Shown: positions 10,925 through 20,092 of the stretch, in pieces
Numbering within the stretch: position 1 is the stretch's first letter
Layout: every line of letters starts with the position of its first letter
Assembly: GCA_963786195.1 (NCBI GenBank)
Contig: CAWAYH010000006.1
Span: 806,001 to 870,000 of the forward strand
Direction of reading: 5' to 3'
DNA: 64,000 bases
DNA from: CAWAYH01 sp963786195
GTDB lineage: Bacteria > Acidobacteriota > Vicinamibacteria > Vicinamibacterales > 2-12-FULL-66-21
Notes under the pieces: generated by a model
Seen by the model: only the letters and a program-made list of their open reading frames with translations
The model's database searches: none
Told to the model about the DNA's origin: nothing
Made by a program: the position numbers and the translations under genes

Positions 10925-11905
10925 TCATGGCCAGATTCGCTCGGCAAATTGTCCTGCGCGCTCGCTCCACACGGTAGAGTACGAGAATCCCGCGCGCAGT
11001 GTGTTGGTGACATACTTGACATCGGCGCTTCCGGGGCTGTTTATCATCATGTCCTGAGAAACCGTTGTATCGCAGGGCTCGCGGCCCTGACCTCGGTAGT
11101 ACGAAACTGCGGAATATGTCCAACCTACGTAGTCGGGGCCCCACGCGTTGCCGGAACCCACCGTCCAAAGGAAGCCCGGGGTTGTAACGGCCTCAAACTT
11201 CGCGTACTGAGATCCAGGGAACCAGCATGTGTCCGGACCACCACCGCCCGGATCCTGTTCGGTCACCCGTCGCCCGTTAAAGCTCCCACCCGTCAACGTT
11301 TGATTCCATCGGTACACGGTGTCGTTGAGTGGCCACCAGCCGCCCGACGCTGTGTTCTCACCTGTCGGTGTCTGGTACGAGATGGACACAGTGGCCTCCC
11401 CTTTGCCGGCATACGCACTGTTCACCCACCAGTCGATGGTGCACTTGTAGGTACCTGACTCCGGGTCGGTCAAAGTCCTCGATAGTTCGCTGCTGAACGA
11501 CGGCTTATAGGCCCACGACGTTTCGGACGTGATCTGGCTGTTGTCCGGACGGAACAGTCGAGCTTCATATGCGAAATCCCAGTAGTTCTCGTTCTCGTCC
11601 CAAATCGTGAAGTAGCAGCCGAATTCCCACTCGACCGTCGCACTCGAAGATGAGCGGACGGGTCGCAGAACAACTCCGAGAGAAGGACCGTGGGTCGGTA
11701 GAGCGTCCAGTTCAGGCAGAGGCGCCGGTGCAGGGTCAATTGGATCGGCGAGAAGATATTGATCAAACAGGATACTGACCGGCCGCGAGACCTCGCTCCG
11801 GCCATCTCGGTTTCCCGCCAACCACCGGGGCGACATTGAATCGGCGGTCAGCACAATTGCGGAGCCGAATGTGGCCGCTACGATTGCGGATCGAATGATC
11901 ATCAT
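10925..11905 (-). CDS. Secreted protein of unknown function, Trp/Tyr/Gly-rich
   Basis: The 326-codon frame starts at 11905 with GGGGG upstream and a signal-like N-terminus MMIIRSAIVAATFGSAIVL. The body is rich in Trp, Tyr, Ser and Gly, with stretches such as WEFGCYFTIWDENENYWDFA and GTYKCTIDWWVNSAYAGKGE. This suggests an extracellular beta-sandwich of Ig-like or carbohydrate-binding character; that is inference from composition only. Its TGA overlaps an ATG of the next gene (10926-10928), so the two secreted proteins are probably translated together. Composition is more AT-rich than neighbouring genes, consistent with acquired DNA inside the accessory block. Confidence 0.6.
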   Translation of the reverse strand: MMIIRSAIVAATFGSAIVLTADSMSPRWLAGNRDGRSEVSRPVSILFDQYLLADPIDPAPAPLPELDALPTHGPSLGVVLRPVRSSSSATVEWEFGCYFTIWDENENYWDFAYEARLFRPDNSQITSETSWAYKPSFSSELSRTLTDPESGTYKCTIDWWVNSAYAGKGEATVSISYQTPTGENTASGGWWPLNDTVYRWNQTLTGGSFNGRRVTEQDPGGGGPDTCWFPGSQYAKFEAVTTPGFLWTVGSGNAWGPDYVGWTYSAVSYYRGQGREPCDTTVSQDMMINSPGSADVKYVTNTLRAGFSYSTVWSERAGQFAERIWP

Positions 11906-12156
11906 GAATCCCCCATGACGGTCCGAGCATTGCGCACAGATCCGCTACCTAGAAGCACATCGAGCGCTTGCGGCGCCCTGACCGGCGCACGTACGTCGTC
12001 GCCGGGAATCAGAGTGTCGAAACGGTTGGAAAGGTGACTCGCAGGAGGGCAGAACAAATGCGCAGACTCTGCGTAGAAGGTCACAATAAAGCCTCGGTCG
12101 GTGGCCCTCGAACTCGCAGCGAAACAACTGTACCCCCCCTTTCGGGATACAGTCAA
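11902..12156 (-). CDS. Possible small ORF coupled to the secreted-protein gene
   Basis: An 84-codon frame starts MTVSRKGGYSCFAA and ends MGDS, with its TGA overlapping the ATG of the downstream gene (ATGA at 11902-11905). It resembles no family I know and has no clear signal peptide. The only support is the overlap, which repeats the start-stop overlap seen further down the same transcript. It may be a leader-region chance frame. Confidence 0.22.
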   Translation of the reverse strand: MTVSRKGGYSCFAASSRATDRGFIVTFYAESAHLFCPPASHLSNRFDTLIPGDDVRAPVRAPQALDVLLGSGSVRNARTVMGDS

Positions 12157-12187
12157 GCCGGCTGGAAGGACAAGAAACTAGTTCAGT

Positions 12188-12206
12188 ACGACGCCTTCAG
12201 GCGTCT
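12188..12206. terminator. Hairpin downstream of the carboxyltransferase gene
   Basis: The sequence GACGCCTTCAGGCGTC forms a perfect 6-bp stem with a TTCA loop, about 40 bases beyond the stop of the minus-strand carboxyltransferase gene. There is no U-tract on the minus strand, so terminator function is inferred from position only. Confidence 0.35.
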
Positions 12207-12244
12207 TCTCACGTGGACGCGTTGCTGACGCGTGCGGCCCGGGC

Positions 12245-13785
12245 TCAGAGCGGGATGTTGCCGTGCTTCTTCGGCGGGTTCTTGTCGCGCTTCGTCTCGA
12301 GCGTGGCGAGCGCCGCGATCAGCTTCATCCGCGTCTGGCGCGGACGAATCACCTCGTCCACGAACCCTCGCGACGCCGCGACGTACGGGTTCGCGAACTT
12401 CTCGCGGAACTCCGCCACCCGCTTCGCGCGCTGCGCCGCCGGATCGGCCGCCGTCTCGAGCTCGCGCTTGTACAGGATGTTGACCGCGCCCTCGGGACCC
12501 ATCACCGCAATCTCCGCCGTGGGCCAGGCGAAGTTGACGTCGGTGCGGATGTGCTTGCTCGACATGACGCAGTACGCGCCGCCGTACGCCTTCCGCGTGA
12601 TGACGGTCACCTTCGGCACCGTCGCTTCCGCGAACGCGAATAGCAGCTTCGCGCCGTGCCGGATGATCCCGCCGTACTCCTGACGGGTCCCGGGCAGGAA
12701 GCCCGGCACGTCCTCGAACGTCACCAGCGGGATGTTGAACGCGTCGCAGAAGCGCACGAACCGCGCGCCCTTGACCGACGCGTCGATGTCGAGCGTCCCG
12801 GCGAGATGCGCCGGCTGGTTCGCCACGATCCCCACGCTCCGCCCGCCGAGCCTCGCGAATCCGACGATGATGTTGCGCGCGTAGTGGCGGTGCACGTCCA
12901 GGAACGCGCCCTCGTCTACGATTGCGTGCACGAGATCGTGCATGTCGTACGGCTGGTTGGGCGACGCCGGCACGATCCCGTCGAGCGTCTCGTCCTCCCG
13001 GTCGATCGGATCCGTCGTCGGCCGCCGCGGCGCCTCGTCGAGGTTGTTGCCGGGCAGATAGCCGAGTAGCTCGCGAATGGTCTGCAGGCATTCGCGATCG
13101 TCGCGGACGGAGAAGTGCGCGACGCCGCTGATCTCGTTGTGCGTCTTCGCGCCGCCGAGCTCCTCCTTCGTCACCTCCTCGTGCGTCACCGTCTTGAGGA
13201 CGTCAGGGCCCGTCACGAACATGTAGCTCGTGCCCTCGACCATGATGTTGAAGTCGGTGATCGCCGGGGAATACACGGCGCCGCCGGCGCACGGCCCCAT
13301 GATCGCGGAAATCTGCGGGATGACGCCGGACGCCAGCGTGTTGCGGAGGAAGATGTCGGCGTAGCCGCCGAGCGACATGACACCTTCCTGGATGCGCGCG
13401 CCCCCCGAGTCGTTGAGGCCGACGACCGGCGCGCCCATCTTCATCGCCAGATCCATGATCTTGACGATCTTGGCCGCGTTCGTTTCGGACAGCGACCCGC
13501 CGAAGACGGTGAAATCCTGCGCGAACGCGTAGACGGGTCGGCCTTCGACGCGGCCCACGCCCGCCACGACGCCGTCGCCGGGCACGATCTGCTCGTCCAT
13601 GCCGAAGTCGCGGCACCGGTGCGTGACGAGCTTGTCGACTTCGTCGAACGTGCCCGGATCGAAGAGGCGATCGATGCGTTCGCGCGCGGTCAGCTTACCG
13701 GCGTCATGCTGGCGCCGCAGGCGATCGGTCGCCGCCGCCGAGCTCCGCGCGCGCTCGAGGTACTCGAGATGCTTGATGTGTCCAT
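12245..13785 (-). CDS. Acyl-CoA carboxylase beta subunit (carboxyltransferase), pccB-like
   Basis: The protein transfers the carboxyl group from carboxybiotin to an acyl-CoA, most likely propionyl-CoA. It is a full-length carboxyltransferase of about 513 residues. Motifs include GGSLSETNAAKIVKIMDLAM, NDSGGARIQEGVMSLGGYAD, MGPCAGGAVYSPAITDF, DVPGFLPGTRQEYGGIIRHG and RKAYGGAYCVMSSKHI, ending KKHGNIPL. The frame of residues 5 onward (HIKHLEYLERARSSAA) is open but lacks a start codon. An ATG at 13783-13785 sits one base out of frame, so a single-base loss just after the start is likely. Substrate is inferred from overall resemblance. Its partner alpha subunit is at 93-2128. Confidence 0.9.
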
Positions 13786-13793
13786 CAAGGGTG

Positions 13794-13808
13794 CTAGCCG
13801 GACACTAG
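13794..13808. repeat. Partial copy of the GCCGGACACTA intergenic element
   Basis: CTAGCCGGACACTAG resembles the 19-mer GGCTAAAGCCGGACACTAC found complete at 40205 and 60947. It overlaps the stop of the aldolase gene and precedes the carboxyltransferase start. Confidence 0.4.
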
Positions 13809-14476
13809 TAGTCCAGCTGAAGCCGGTCCTTGACGGCCTGCGCCTTCTCCCAGTCCTTGAGGAACTTCTCGAGCCCGATGTCGGTCAGCGGATGCTTGAA
13901 CATCGCTTCGATGACGGCCGCCGGGCACGTGCAGATGTCTCCACCCATGCGCGCCGCCTGGACGACGTGAATCGGATGGCGGACGGACGCCACCAGTATC
14001 TCGGTCTTGTACTTGTAGTTCCGGTAGATGTCGACGATCTCCTGAACCAGCGCCATGCCGGAGGTGGCGATGTCGTCGAGCCGCCCGACGAACGGGCTGA
14101 CGTAGCTCGCGCCCACCTTCGCCGCGATGAGCGCCTGCGTCGCCGAGAACACGAGCGTCACGTTGACGCGCTTGCCCTCCGACGCCAGGATCTTGCACGC
14201 CTTCACGCCGTCCTTGGTGAACGGCACCTTGACGACGATGTGCTCGTCGATCGACGCGAGGTCGCGGCCTTCGCGGACCATGCCGTCCGTGTCGGTGGCG
14301 ACCACCTCCGCGCTCGTCGGACCGTTGACGATCTGGCAGATCTTCTTCAGGATCGCCCGGTAGTCGCCGCCCTCCTTCGCCAGCAGCGACGGGTTCGTCG
14401 TGATGCCGTCGATGATCCCCAGCGCCACGAGACCTTCGATTTCCTTCACGTTGCCGGTGTCGATGAAGAGTTTCAT
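13805..14476 (-). CDS. Transaldolase / fructose-6-phosphate aldolase-type protein
   Basis: At 223 residues this is the short transaldolase class (TalC/Fsa), a cytoplasmic class I aldolase that uses a Schiff-base lysine. The start MKLFIDTGNVKEIEGLVALG, GITTNPSLLAKEGGD, VVKVPFTKDGVKAC (Schiff-base Lys83, equivalent to Lys85 of E. coli Fsa), FSATQALIAAKVGASYVSPF and GGDICTCPAAVIEAMFKHPL are all present. The gene is intact. It lies in one direction with the FAH-family gene upstream and the carboxyltransferase downstream. Transaldolase activity in the pentose phosphate pathway is more usual for this class than fructose-6-phosphate cleavage; sequence alone does not decide. Confidence 0.9.
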   Translation of the reverse strand: MKLFIDTGNVKEIEGLVALGIIDGITTNPSLLAKEGGDYRAILKKICQIVNGPTSAEVVATDTDGMVREGRDLASIDEHIVVKVPFTKDGVKACKILASEGKRVNVTLVFSATQALIAAKVGASYVSPFVGRLDDIATSGMALVQEIVDIYRNYKYKTEILVASVRHPIHVVQAARMGGDICTCPAAVIEAMFKHPLTDIGLEKFLKDWEKAQAVKDRLQLDY

Positions 14477-14500
14477 GATGACCCTCTGAACCTGTTGAAC

Positions 14501-15282
14501 CTATCGTGCGGCAATGGCAAGTCCGACGGGGTTCGTCAGCTCGCCCACCCCTGCGACCTTGATGGTGACACGATCGCCGGTGGCCAGCGGACCGACCCCG
14601 GCAGGCGTGCCCGTGGAGATGATATCCCCCGGCATCAGCGTCATCACCGACGAAATGAAGGCAATGAGCCGATCGATCGAGAAGATCAGCGCCCGCGTCG
14701 ATCCCGACTGCCGGCGCTCGCCGTTCACCCAGGCCTCGACGGAGATGCCCTCGGGCGACCGGTAGTCGATCCCGGTCGCGATGCAGGGACCGATGGGCGC
14801 AAACGTGTCGAATCCCTTGGCCCGCGTGAACTGCACGTCCTTTTTCTGCAGCTCGCGCGCCGTGACGTCGTTGACGCACGTCAGGCCGAAGACGTAACGG
14901 CCGGCCTCTTCCTCCTTGACGCTGCCACGCGCGCGGCGCCGATCACCACACCGAGCTCCGCCTCGTGGTCGACGCGTCCGACACCCTCCGGAATCACGAT
15001 CAGCTCGTCGGGCCCGATGACAGCCGACGGCGGCTTGAGAAAGATCATCGGCTCGACCGGCAGCGGATTCCCCATCTCGGCGGCGTGTTCCTTGTAGTTG
15101 CGCCCGACGGCGACGATCTTGGTCGGCTCCACCGGCGGCAGCAGACGCTGGCCGCGCGGCGACACTTCCTCGCCGCTCTTCCACGCGCTGAAGATGTCGC
15201 CCTCGACGAGATGCCACGCTCCGCCGTCCTCGACGACGTACCGCGGCGTGCCCTTGTGCTCGATCTGGTAGAAGCGTCTCAT
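14501..15282 (-). CDS. Fumarylacetoacetate hydrolase-family protein (one or more frameshifts)
   Basis: Enzyme of the FAH superfamily, which covers metal-dependent hydrolases, decarboxylases and isomerases of 2-oxo acids. The start at 15282 (MRRFYQIEHKGTPRYVVEDG) overlaps the stop of the lipoprotein gene as ATGA. Motifs are KIVAVGRNYKEHAAEMGN, EPMIFLKPPSAVIGP and RVDHEAELGVVIG. After a frame change near 14930 come CVNDVTARELQKKD, KGFDTFAPIGPCIATG and MPGDIISTGTPAGVGP, with the metal-binding acidic residues in the expected places. Reconstructed length is about 260 residues, typical for the family. The exact substrate cannot be told. Confidence 0.85.
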
Positions 15283-16613
15283 CGTGCCGTCACTTCCTGA
15301 CGCGCCTGCCGCGCTGCTGTTCCTCTTTGTCGCCGAGTCCACGGCGACGACCGCGTAGATGTATCGTACTCCCGGCTTCGCGTCGGTGTCGCGGTAGGAC
15401 GCGTCGCGAATCGGCTGGGGCGTGATCGGCACGAGCGTGTCGCCGGGCGCCTCTCCGCGCCAGACGATGTAGCCCGCCAGATCCGCTTCGGTGTTCGGTT
15501 CCCAGACCAGATTGATCGCGCCCGGCTCGGCAACGGCCCGCAGGTCCCGCGGGGTCTGCGGCGCAAACGTGTCCGTCGGGGTGACGCACGTCTTCGCGGA
15601 CGGCTCGGTTTCGATCGACACGTTCTGGATCGACTGCACGCCGCGGACGACGTAGCACTGCTCCTTCCCGAACTCGAGTCCGCCATGCTCGAACTCGATC
15701 CCCGCGACGGCGAGGTGTTCAGCGGCGCGGCGTCGGCGTCGGAACGATAGATGTTGAACGCGACCGGAGGGCCGTCCGGTTCCGCCACGGGCGGCGTCCA
15801 GCGAACCACGACCGCTTTCTCGGTGTGGCTGACGTTGACGGCCGTCGGCGCGGCGAGCGGCGTCAGCAGCGGAACGACGACACGCCCCGCGGCGGCGCCC
15901 GGCCGTCCGCCGCGCGACACGCCGCGAATCGCGTAGATGCGGAGCGGGTAGGGGGACACGGGCACGGGGGCCTGAGGCCGCGAGGCCAGGGCTGACTGCG
16001 GTAGCTGGCGCTCCGGCTTCTGGCTTCTGGCCTCCGGCCTCCGCCGCCTGCCCTGCGGCGTCCGGCTTCTGTCCGGCCACCGCACCCTGGCCTCCGGCCT
16101 CCGGCTTCTGCCAAGCCGCCGGCTTCAGGCCCCCGGGTTCTGGCTTCTGCGGGCCCCGGGCCCCTGGCCCCCGGCCCCCGGCATCACCACCGGCTTCAAC
16201 TTCTCAGCGGTCAGCTCTTCGACGAACGTCACGCGATCGCCGGGCGCGGGACGCTTGTCCGCGTCGCTGGCCGACGGCGGCGCTTCCCCCTCGACTGGCG
16301 CCGGCCGGACGGCAATCGTGCCGACAATGCGACCCTTCGCGAGCAGATCCCGGTTCGCTGGCGCTGACGCGCCCGGGCCGATCGTCACCGCGTAGATCTC
16401 GACGTGCTCGAGATCGATGGGCCCGGGTCCGTTGAGGTTCGTGGTGGGGAGGCCGAAGCGAAGCTCCATCTCGGAGCCGCTCCGGCGCGCCGTGATCTCC
16501 GACACCGCGGCCGGGACCAGGTGCAGCGGAGCGAGCGGCGGCCCTTTTTTTCCACACGCACCCGCCAGCGCGGACGCGGCGACGAGAACTGGCAGATACC
16601 GGAACGATCTCAC
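15279..16613 (-). CDS. Fibronectin-type lipoprotein interrupted by a heptad repeat array and an in-frame TGA
   Basis: The GTG start at 16611-16613 overlaps the hslU stop (GTGA). The N-terminus MRSFRYLPVLVAASALAGAC is a lipoprotein signal, followed by GKKGPPLAPL, a motif seen in small outer-membrane lipoproteins. The first 160 residues end at a TGA (16125-16127) that lies inside a GGCTTCT heptad array. On the other side of the array, in the same frame, the protein resumes with PLRIYAIRGVSRGGRPG and a fibronectin type III-like domain (KAVVVRWTPPVAEPDGPPVA). After another frame change near 15720 a second such domain appears (GAINLVWEPNTEADLAGYIV). The last codons end EVTAR then TGA at 15279. Function unknown. 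Confidence 0.7.
16015..16180. repeat. Degenerate heptad array, unit GGCTTCT/GGCCTCC, inside a lipoprotein gene
   Basis: About 165 bases dominated by head-to-tail heptads GGCTTCT, GGCCTCC, GGCCCCC and variants, all in one orientation. It falls in the linker between the N-terminal domain and the first fibronectin-like domain of the lipoprotein. The array encodes low-complexity Gly/Ala/Pro/Arg-rich sequence and one in-frame TGA. Confidence 0.85.
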
Positions 16614-17992
16614 AGCACGTAGCGGGATAGATCTTCGTTGCGGACGATGTCGGCCAGCATCCGGTCGACGTACGCCTCGTCGATGACGACCGATTGATCT
16701 CGCATCTCCGGCGCCTCGAACGACACGTCGTCGAGGAGCTTCTCCATGACCGTGTGCAGCCGGCGCGCGCCGATGTTCTCGGCCCGCTCGTTCACGAGCG
16801 CGGCAAAGTCGGCGATGCGACCCACCGCGCCGTCCGTGAACCGAATCGTCAGGCCCTCGGTCGACATCAGCGCGATGTACTGCTTGATGAGCGCGCTCTT
16901 CGGCTCGGTCAGAATCCGCACGAAGTCCTCGCGCCCCAGCGCGTCGAGCTCGACGCGAATCGGAAAGCGGCCCTGCAGCTCGGGAATCAGATCGGACGGC
17001 TTGGACACGTGAAACGCGCCGGCGGCGATGAAGAGGATGTGATCCGTCTTGACCATGCCGTACTTCGTATTCACGGTCGTGCCTTCGACGATCGGCAGGA
17101 TGTCGCGCTGCACGCCTTCGCGGCTGACGTCCGGGCCGTGACCGCCCTCGCGTCCCGCCACCTTGTCGATCTCGTCGATGAAGATGATCCCCGACTGCTG
17201 AACGCGGTCGACCGCGGCGCGCGCGACCGTTTCCATGTCGATCAGCTTCTGCTCCTCTTCCTGCGCCAGCGCCTCGAGCGCCTCGGGCACGCGCAGCTTG
17301 CGCTTCCTCGTGCGGCCCTGGAACAACCCCGGGAGCATGTCCTTGACGTTGATGTCGACTTCCTCGACCGACGAGCCGGCGATGATCTCGAAGGACGGGA
17401 ACGACTTCTCGCGGACGTCGATCTCGACCTGCTTCTGGTCCAGCCGGCCCTCGCGGAGCTGCTCGCGCAGCTTCTCGCGCGTCCGGCCCGCCTGCTCGCG
17501 GATGCTCGCCGCCTGATCGTCGTAGTCGGGCGGCGGCGGCAGCGGCGGCAGCAGCAGGTCGAGCACGCGCTCTTCCGCCGCGGTTCTCGCCTTCTCGCGA
17601 ACCTCGGCGCGCCGCTCGTCGCGGATCATGTCCACGGCCAGCTCGGTGAGGTCGCGCACCATCGACTCGACGTCGCGGCCCACGTAACCGACCTCGGTGT
17701 ACTTCGAGGCCTCGACCTTGATGAACGGCGACTGCGCCAGGCGCGCCAGCCGGCGGGCGATCTCGGTCTTGCCGACACCCGTCGGGCCGATCATCAGGAT
17801 GTTCTTCGGCGCGACCTCCTCCGCCATATCCGGCGGGAGCTTCTGACGCCGGGTGCGGTTGCGCAGCGCGATGGCCACCGCGCGCTTCGCCTTGGCCTGC
17901 CCGACGACGTGCTTGTCGAGCTCGGCGACGATCTGACGCGGCGTCAACGAGTCGACGGTAGAGACGGTGGTTTCCGGAAGGTAGATGGGCAT
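16610..17992 (-). CDS. hslU: ATP-dependent protease ATPase subunit HslU
   Basis: AAA+ unfoldase that feeds proteins to the HslV protease in the cytoplasm. It is complete at 460 residues. It opens with a Leu/Thr-Pro-Arg segment (LTPRQIVAELDKHVVGQ) typical of HslU. Walker A is GPTGVGKT at residues 69-76, followed by KVEASKYTEVGYVGRDVES (the GYVG pore loop), an acidic I-domain rich in Glu and Arg, Walker B IIFIDEIDKVA, and the end NEDLSRYVL, which supplies the C-terminal tail that docks HslV. The frame is intact. Nine bases separate it from hslV upstream, so the two form an hslVU operon. Confidence 0.97.
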   Translation of the reverse strand: MPIYLPETTVSTVDSLTPRQIVAELDKHVVGQAKAKRAVAIALRNRTRRQKLPPDMAEEVAPKNILMIGPTGVGKTEIARRLARLAQSPFIKVEASKYTEVGYVGRDVESMVRDLTELAVDMIRDERRAEVREKARTAAEERVLDLLLPPLPPPPDYDDQAASIREQAGRTREKLREQLREGRLDQKQVEIDVREKSFPSFEIIAGSSVEEVDINVKDMLPGLFQGRTRKRKLRVPEALEALAQEEEQKLIDMETVARAAVDRVQQSGIIFIDEIDKVAGREGGHGPDVSREGVQRDILPIVEGTTVNTKYGMVKTDHILFIAAGAFHVSKPSDLIPELQGRFPIRVELDALGREDFVRILTEPKSALIKQYIALMSTEGLTIRFTDGAVGRIADFAALVNERAENIGARRLHTVMEKLLDDVSFEAPEMRDQSVVIDEAYVDRMLADIVRNEDLSRYVL

Positions 17993-18001
17993 GTCTCCGC
18001 G

Positions 18002-18529
18002 CTACAGCGCCTCGACGGTGATGTTGGAGTTCGAGTAGATGCAGATGGCCGCCGCAATCTGCATCGATTCTTCAGCGATCTGCTTGGCAGGCAAGGTCGT
18101 GTGTCGAGCCAGCGCCTTGGCCGCCGCCATCGCGTACGCGCCCCCCGATCCTATCGCTATGATGCCATCGTCCGGCTCGATCAGATCGCCGTTGCCTGAG
18201 AGCAGATAGGTCACGCGCGCGTCCATCACGATGAGCATCGCCTCGAGACGCCGGAGCATCCGGTCGGTGCGCCAGTCCTTGGCCAGCTCCACCGCCGACC
18301 GCTCGAGATTGCCGCGATACTGCTCCAGCTTCGATTCGAACCGCGAGAACAGCGCGAAGGAATCCGCCGCCGATCCGGCAAAGCCCGCGAGGATGCGATC
18401 GTTGTAGAGCCGGCGTATCTTGCGCGCGCTCTGCTTGACGACGGTGTCGCCGAACGTGACCTGGCCATCGCTGGCCATGACGGTCTCGTCTCGAAGCCGC
18501 ACCGCCAGAACTGTTGTCGAGTGGAACAT
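18002..18529 (-). CDS. hslV: ATP-dependent protease proteolytic subunit HslV
   Basis: Proteasome-like threonine protease that forms the chamber of the HslVU complex. It has 175 residues, normal for the family. The N-terminus MFHSTTVLAVR implies a four-residue propeptide, leaving Thr5 as the nucleophile. Other landmarks are MASDGQVTFGDTVVKQSARK, RRLYNDRILAGFAGSAADSF, ELAKDWRTDRMLRRLEAMLI and IIAIGSGGAYAMAAAKAL. It lies directly upstream of hslU and is transcribed away from the PEGA-protein gene at 18741. Confidence 0.97.
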   Translation of the reverse strand: MFHSTTVLAVRLRDETVMASDGQVTFGDTVVKQSARKIRRLYNDRILAGFAGSAADSFALFSRFESKLEQYRGNLERSAVELAKDWRTDRMLRRLEAMLIVMDARVTYLLSGNGDLIEPDDGIIAIGSGGAYAMAAAKALARHTTLPAKQIAEESMQIAAAICIYSNSNITVEAL

Positions 18530-18740
18530 GGAAGGCTAGATTCGGAGTCTATCAAATGGAGGGATGAGCGGCCTCCGCTAAGGACGGCCGCTGGCCCCGA
18601 AAAGGGACACCTTCGGGCGGCCGGGAGGGCGTAGAATGGAGAAACGGGCTGTTTCGAGGCCTCTTGAGCTGGCAGATCTGTTGCTTTGATCGCGGAAGAG
18701 ATTGGACGATTGATCCGGACTCCCTCTTCGGAGGAGCTTA

Positions 18741-19734
18741 ATGCCTCGTCAAAGATTCGTCGTCGGCACCCTCACATTCACGCTGGCACTCGGTGGTGCG
18801 TTCGCGGCGGCTGGCCAGGAACCATCCCGGCCGTCGAACGGCAACTCCACCGGCACTGCGGTCCCTCGCGGTGACGGCGGCGGAGGCGGCGCTGTGTCGC
18901 GTGGCGCTGGCGGGGGCGGCGGCGATACCGGCAGTTCGAGCCGAGGCGGAGGCGGGGGTGAGCTCAATGGGATCCTCCTCGATCCCGTCGAGCGCCTCCT
19001 CTTCCGCCTGGAGTTCATCCGACGCTCCATCGCGCGCGCCGTCGCGGTCGAGCGATCAGGCATCGCGCCCGCGCCAGGGCAGCGGCGGCGGCGAACGCGC
19101 GGTTCCGCGCGGCAGCGGCGGCAACGGCAACGGCGGCGCCACGACCAGGAGCGGCGGCGGCAACACGGCGAGCACGGCGAGCAATTCGGGATCGTCCGAT
19201 CAGTCGCCGTCGCGGCGCGCGGTTCCGGCGCAGAGCCGTCCGCGTGATGGCCGTCCGGTGACGGGCGTCGCGGTCGACCGCGTCGGCTTTCCGGGTGGCG
19301 GCAACAACGGCAGCATCATCTACTACCCGTACTATCCGTACGGATACTGGGGTCTCGGCTACGGATACGGTCTCGGCTATCTGTATTACGACCCGTTCTA
19401 TTACGGAAGCTGGGGGTACGGGTACGGATACCCGGGGTATTACGGCGGCTACGGCGGTTACGGCGGCGGCGGTGGCTACTCGGTCAACCAGGTCTACCGG
19501 GACATCGGCTCGCTCCGGCTGAAGATCGACCCGCGTGAGGCGCAGGTCTACGTCGACGGTCTCTACGTCGGCGTCGTCGACAGCTTCGACGGCGTGTTCC
19601 AGCGGCTGGGCCTCGAATCGGGTGGGCACAAGGTCGAGCTGAAAGCCGAGGGCTTCGAGCCGCTGCAGTTCGACGTGCTCATCACGCCCGGCGAGACGGT
19701 GACCTACAAGGGTGAGATGAAGAAAATCCGGTGA
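18741..19734 (+). CDS. Exported Gly/Tyr-rich PEGA-domain protein (one frameshift)
   Basis: The ATG at 18741 follows GGAGGAG and gives MPRQRFVVGTLTFTLALGGA, a signal peptide. A Gly/Ser/Arg low-complexity region follows, then the frame shifts near 18990 and continues as more Gly/Ser-rich sequence. A short Tyr/Gly-rich stretch (YYPYYPYGYWGLGYGYGLGY) precedes a C-terminal PEGA domain: LRLKIDPREAQVYVDGLYVG, then GGHKVELKAEGFEPLQFDV. PEGA domains are found in surface or periplasmic proteins and are thought to mediate interactions. Its TGA overlaps the GTG of the next gene. Repeats of GGN codons make this region prone to sequencing slippage. Confidence 0.75.
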
Positions 19735-20066
19735 CGCTCTCTCGCGTCGCGGGTATCTCGGGCCTCTACGACTTCATCGTAGGGGCCTTTTTGTTGCTGG
19801 CGGCCGATTCGCTCGCGTCGCTCTTCGGCGTCCCTCCGGCGAGCCCGCGCATCTTCTCCGATCTGAACGGGCTGTTTCTCACGGCGGTCGGCGCAGGCTA
19901 CTACTTCCCGTGGCGCGATCCGGTGCGCTACCGCGGGTACATGTGGATCATGGGACCGCTGCTGAAGGGCGCGGGCGCGCTGCTGTTCACGCTCGACTAC
20001 TTCTTCCGGGGATCGCCACCGTCATTCCTGCTGTTCGCCGCCTCCGACGGGATGCTGCGTTGCTGA
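19731..20066 (+). CDS. Small membrane protein of unknown function
   Basis: A GTG start at 19731 overlaps the upstream TGA (GTGA), so it is probably translationally coupled to the PEGA gene. The 111 residues contain about four hydrophobic segments (GLYDFIVGAFLLLAADSLAS, FLTAVGAGYYFPW, IMGPLLKGAGALLFTLDYFF). The frame ends at GMLRC, but one base shift near 20055 would continue as LLTLWVLLKPAARGF into the palindromic repeats, which looks like the natural end of the last helix. No function is assigned. Confidence 0.6.
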   Translation: MTLSRVAGISGLYDFIVGAFLLLAADSLASLFGVPPASPRIFSDLNGLFLTAVGAGYYFPWRDPVRYRGYMWIMGPLLKGAGALLFTLDYFFRGSPPSFLLFAASDGMLRC

Positions 20067-20092
20067 CGCTGTGGGTGCTGCTGAAACCAGCA

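Noticed and set aside
16694..18199. 501-codon plus-strand frame opposite hslU
   Set aside because: Antisense shadow of an intact, well-conserved gene.
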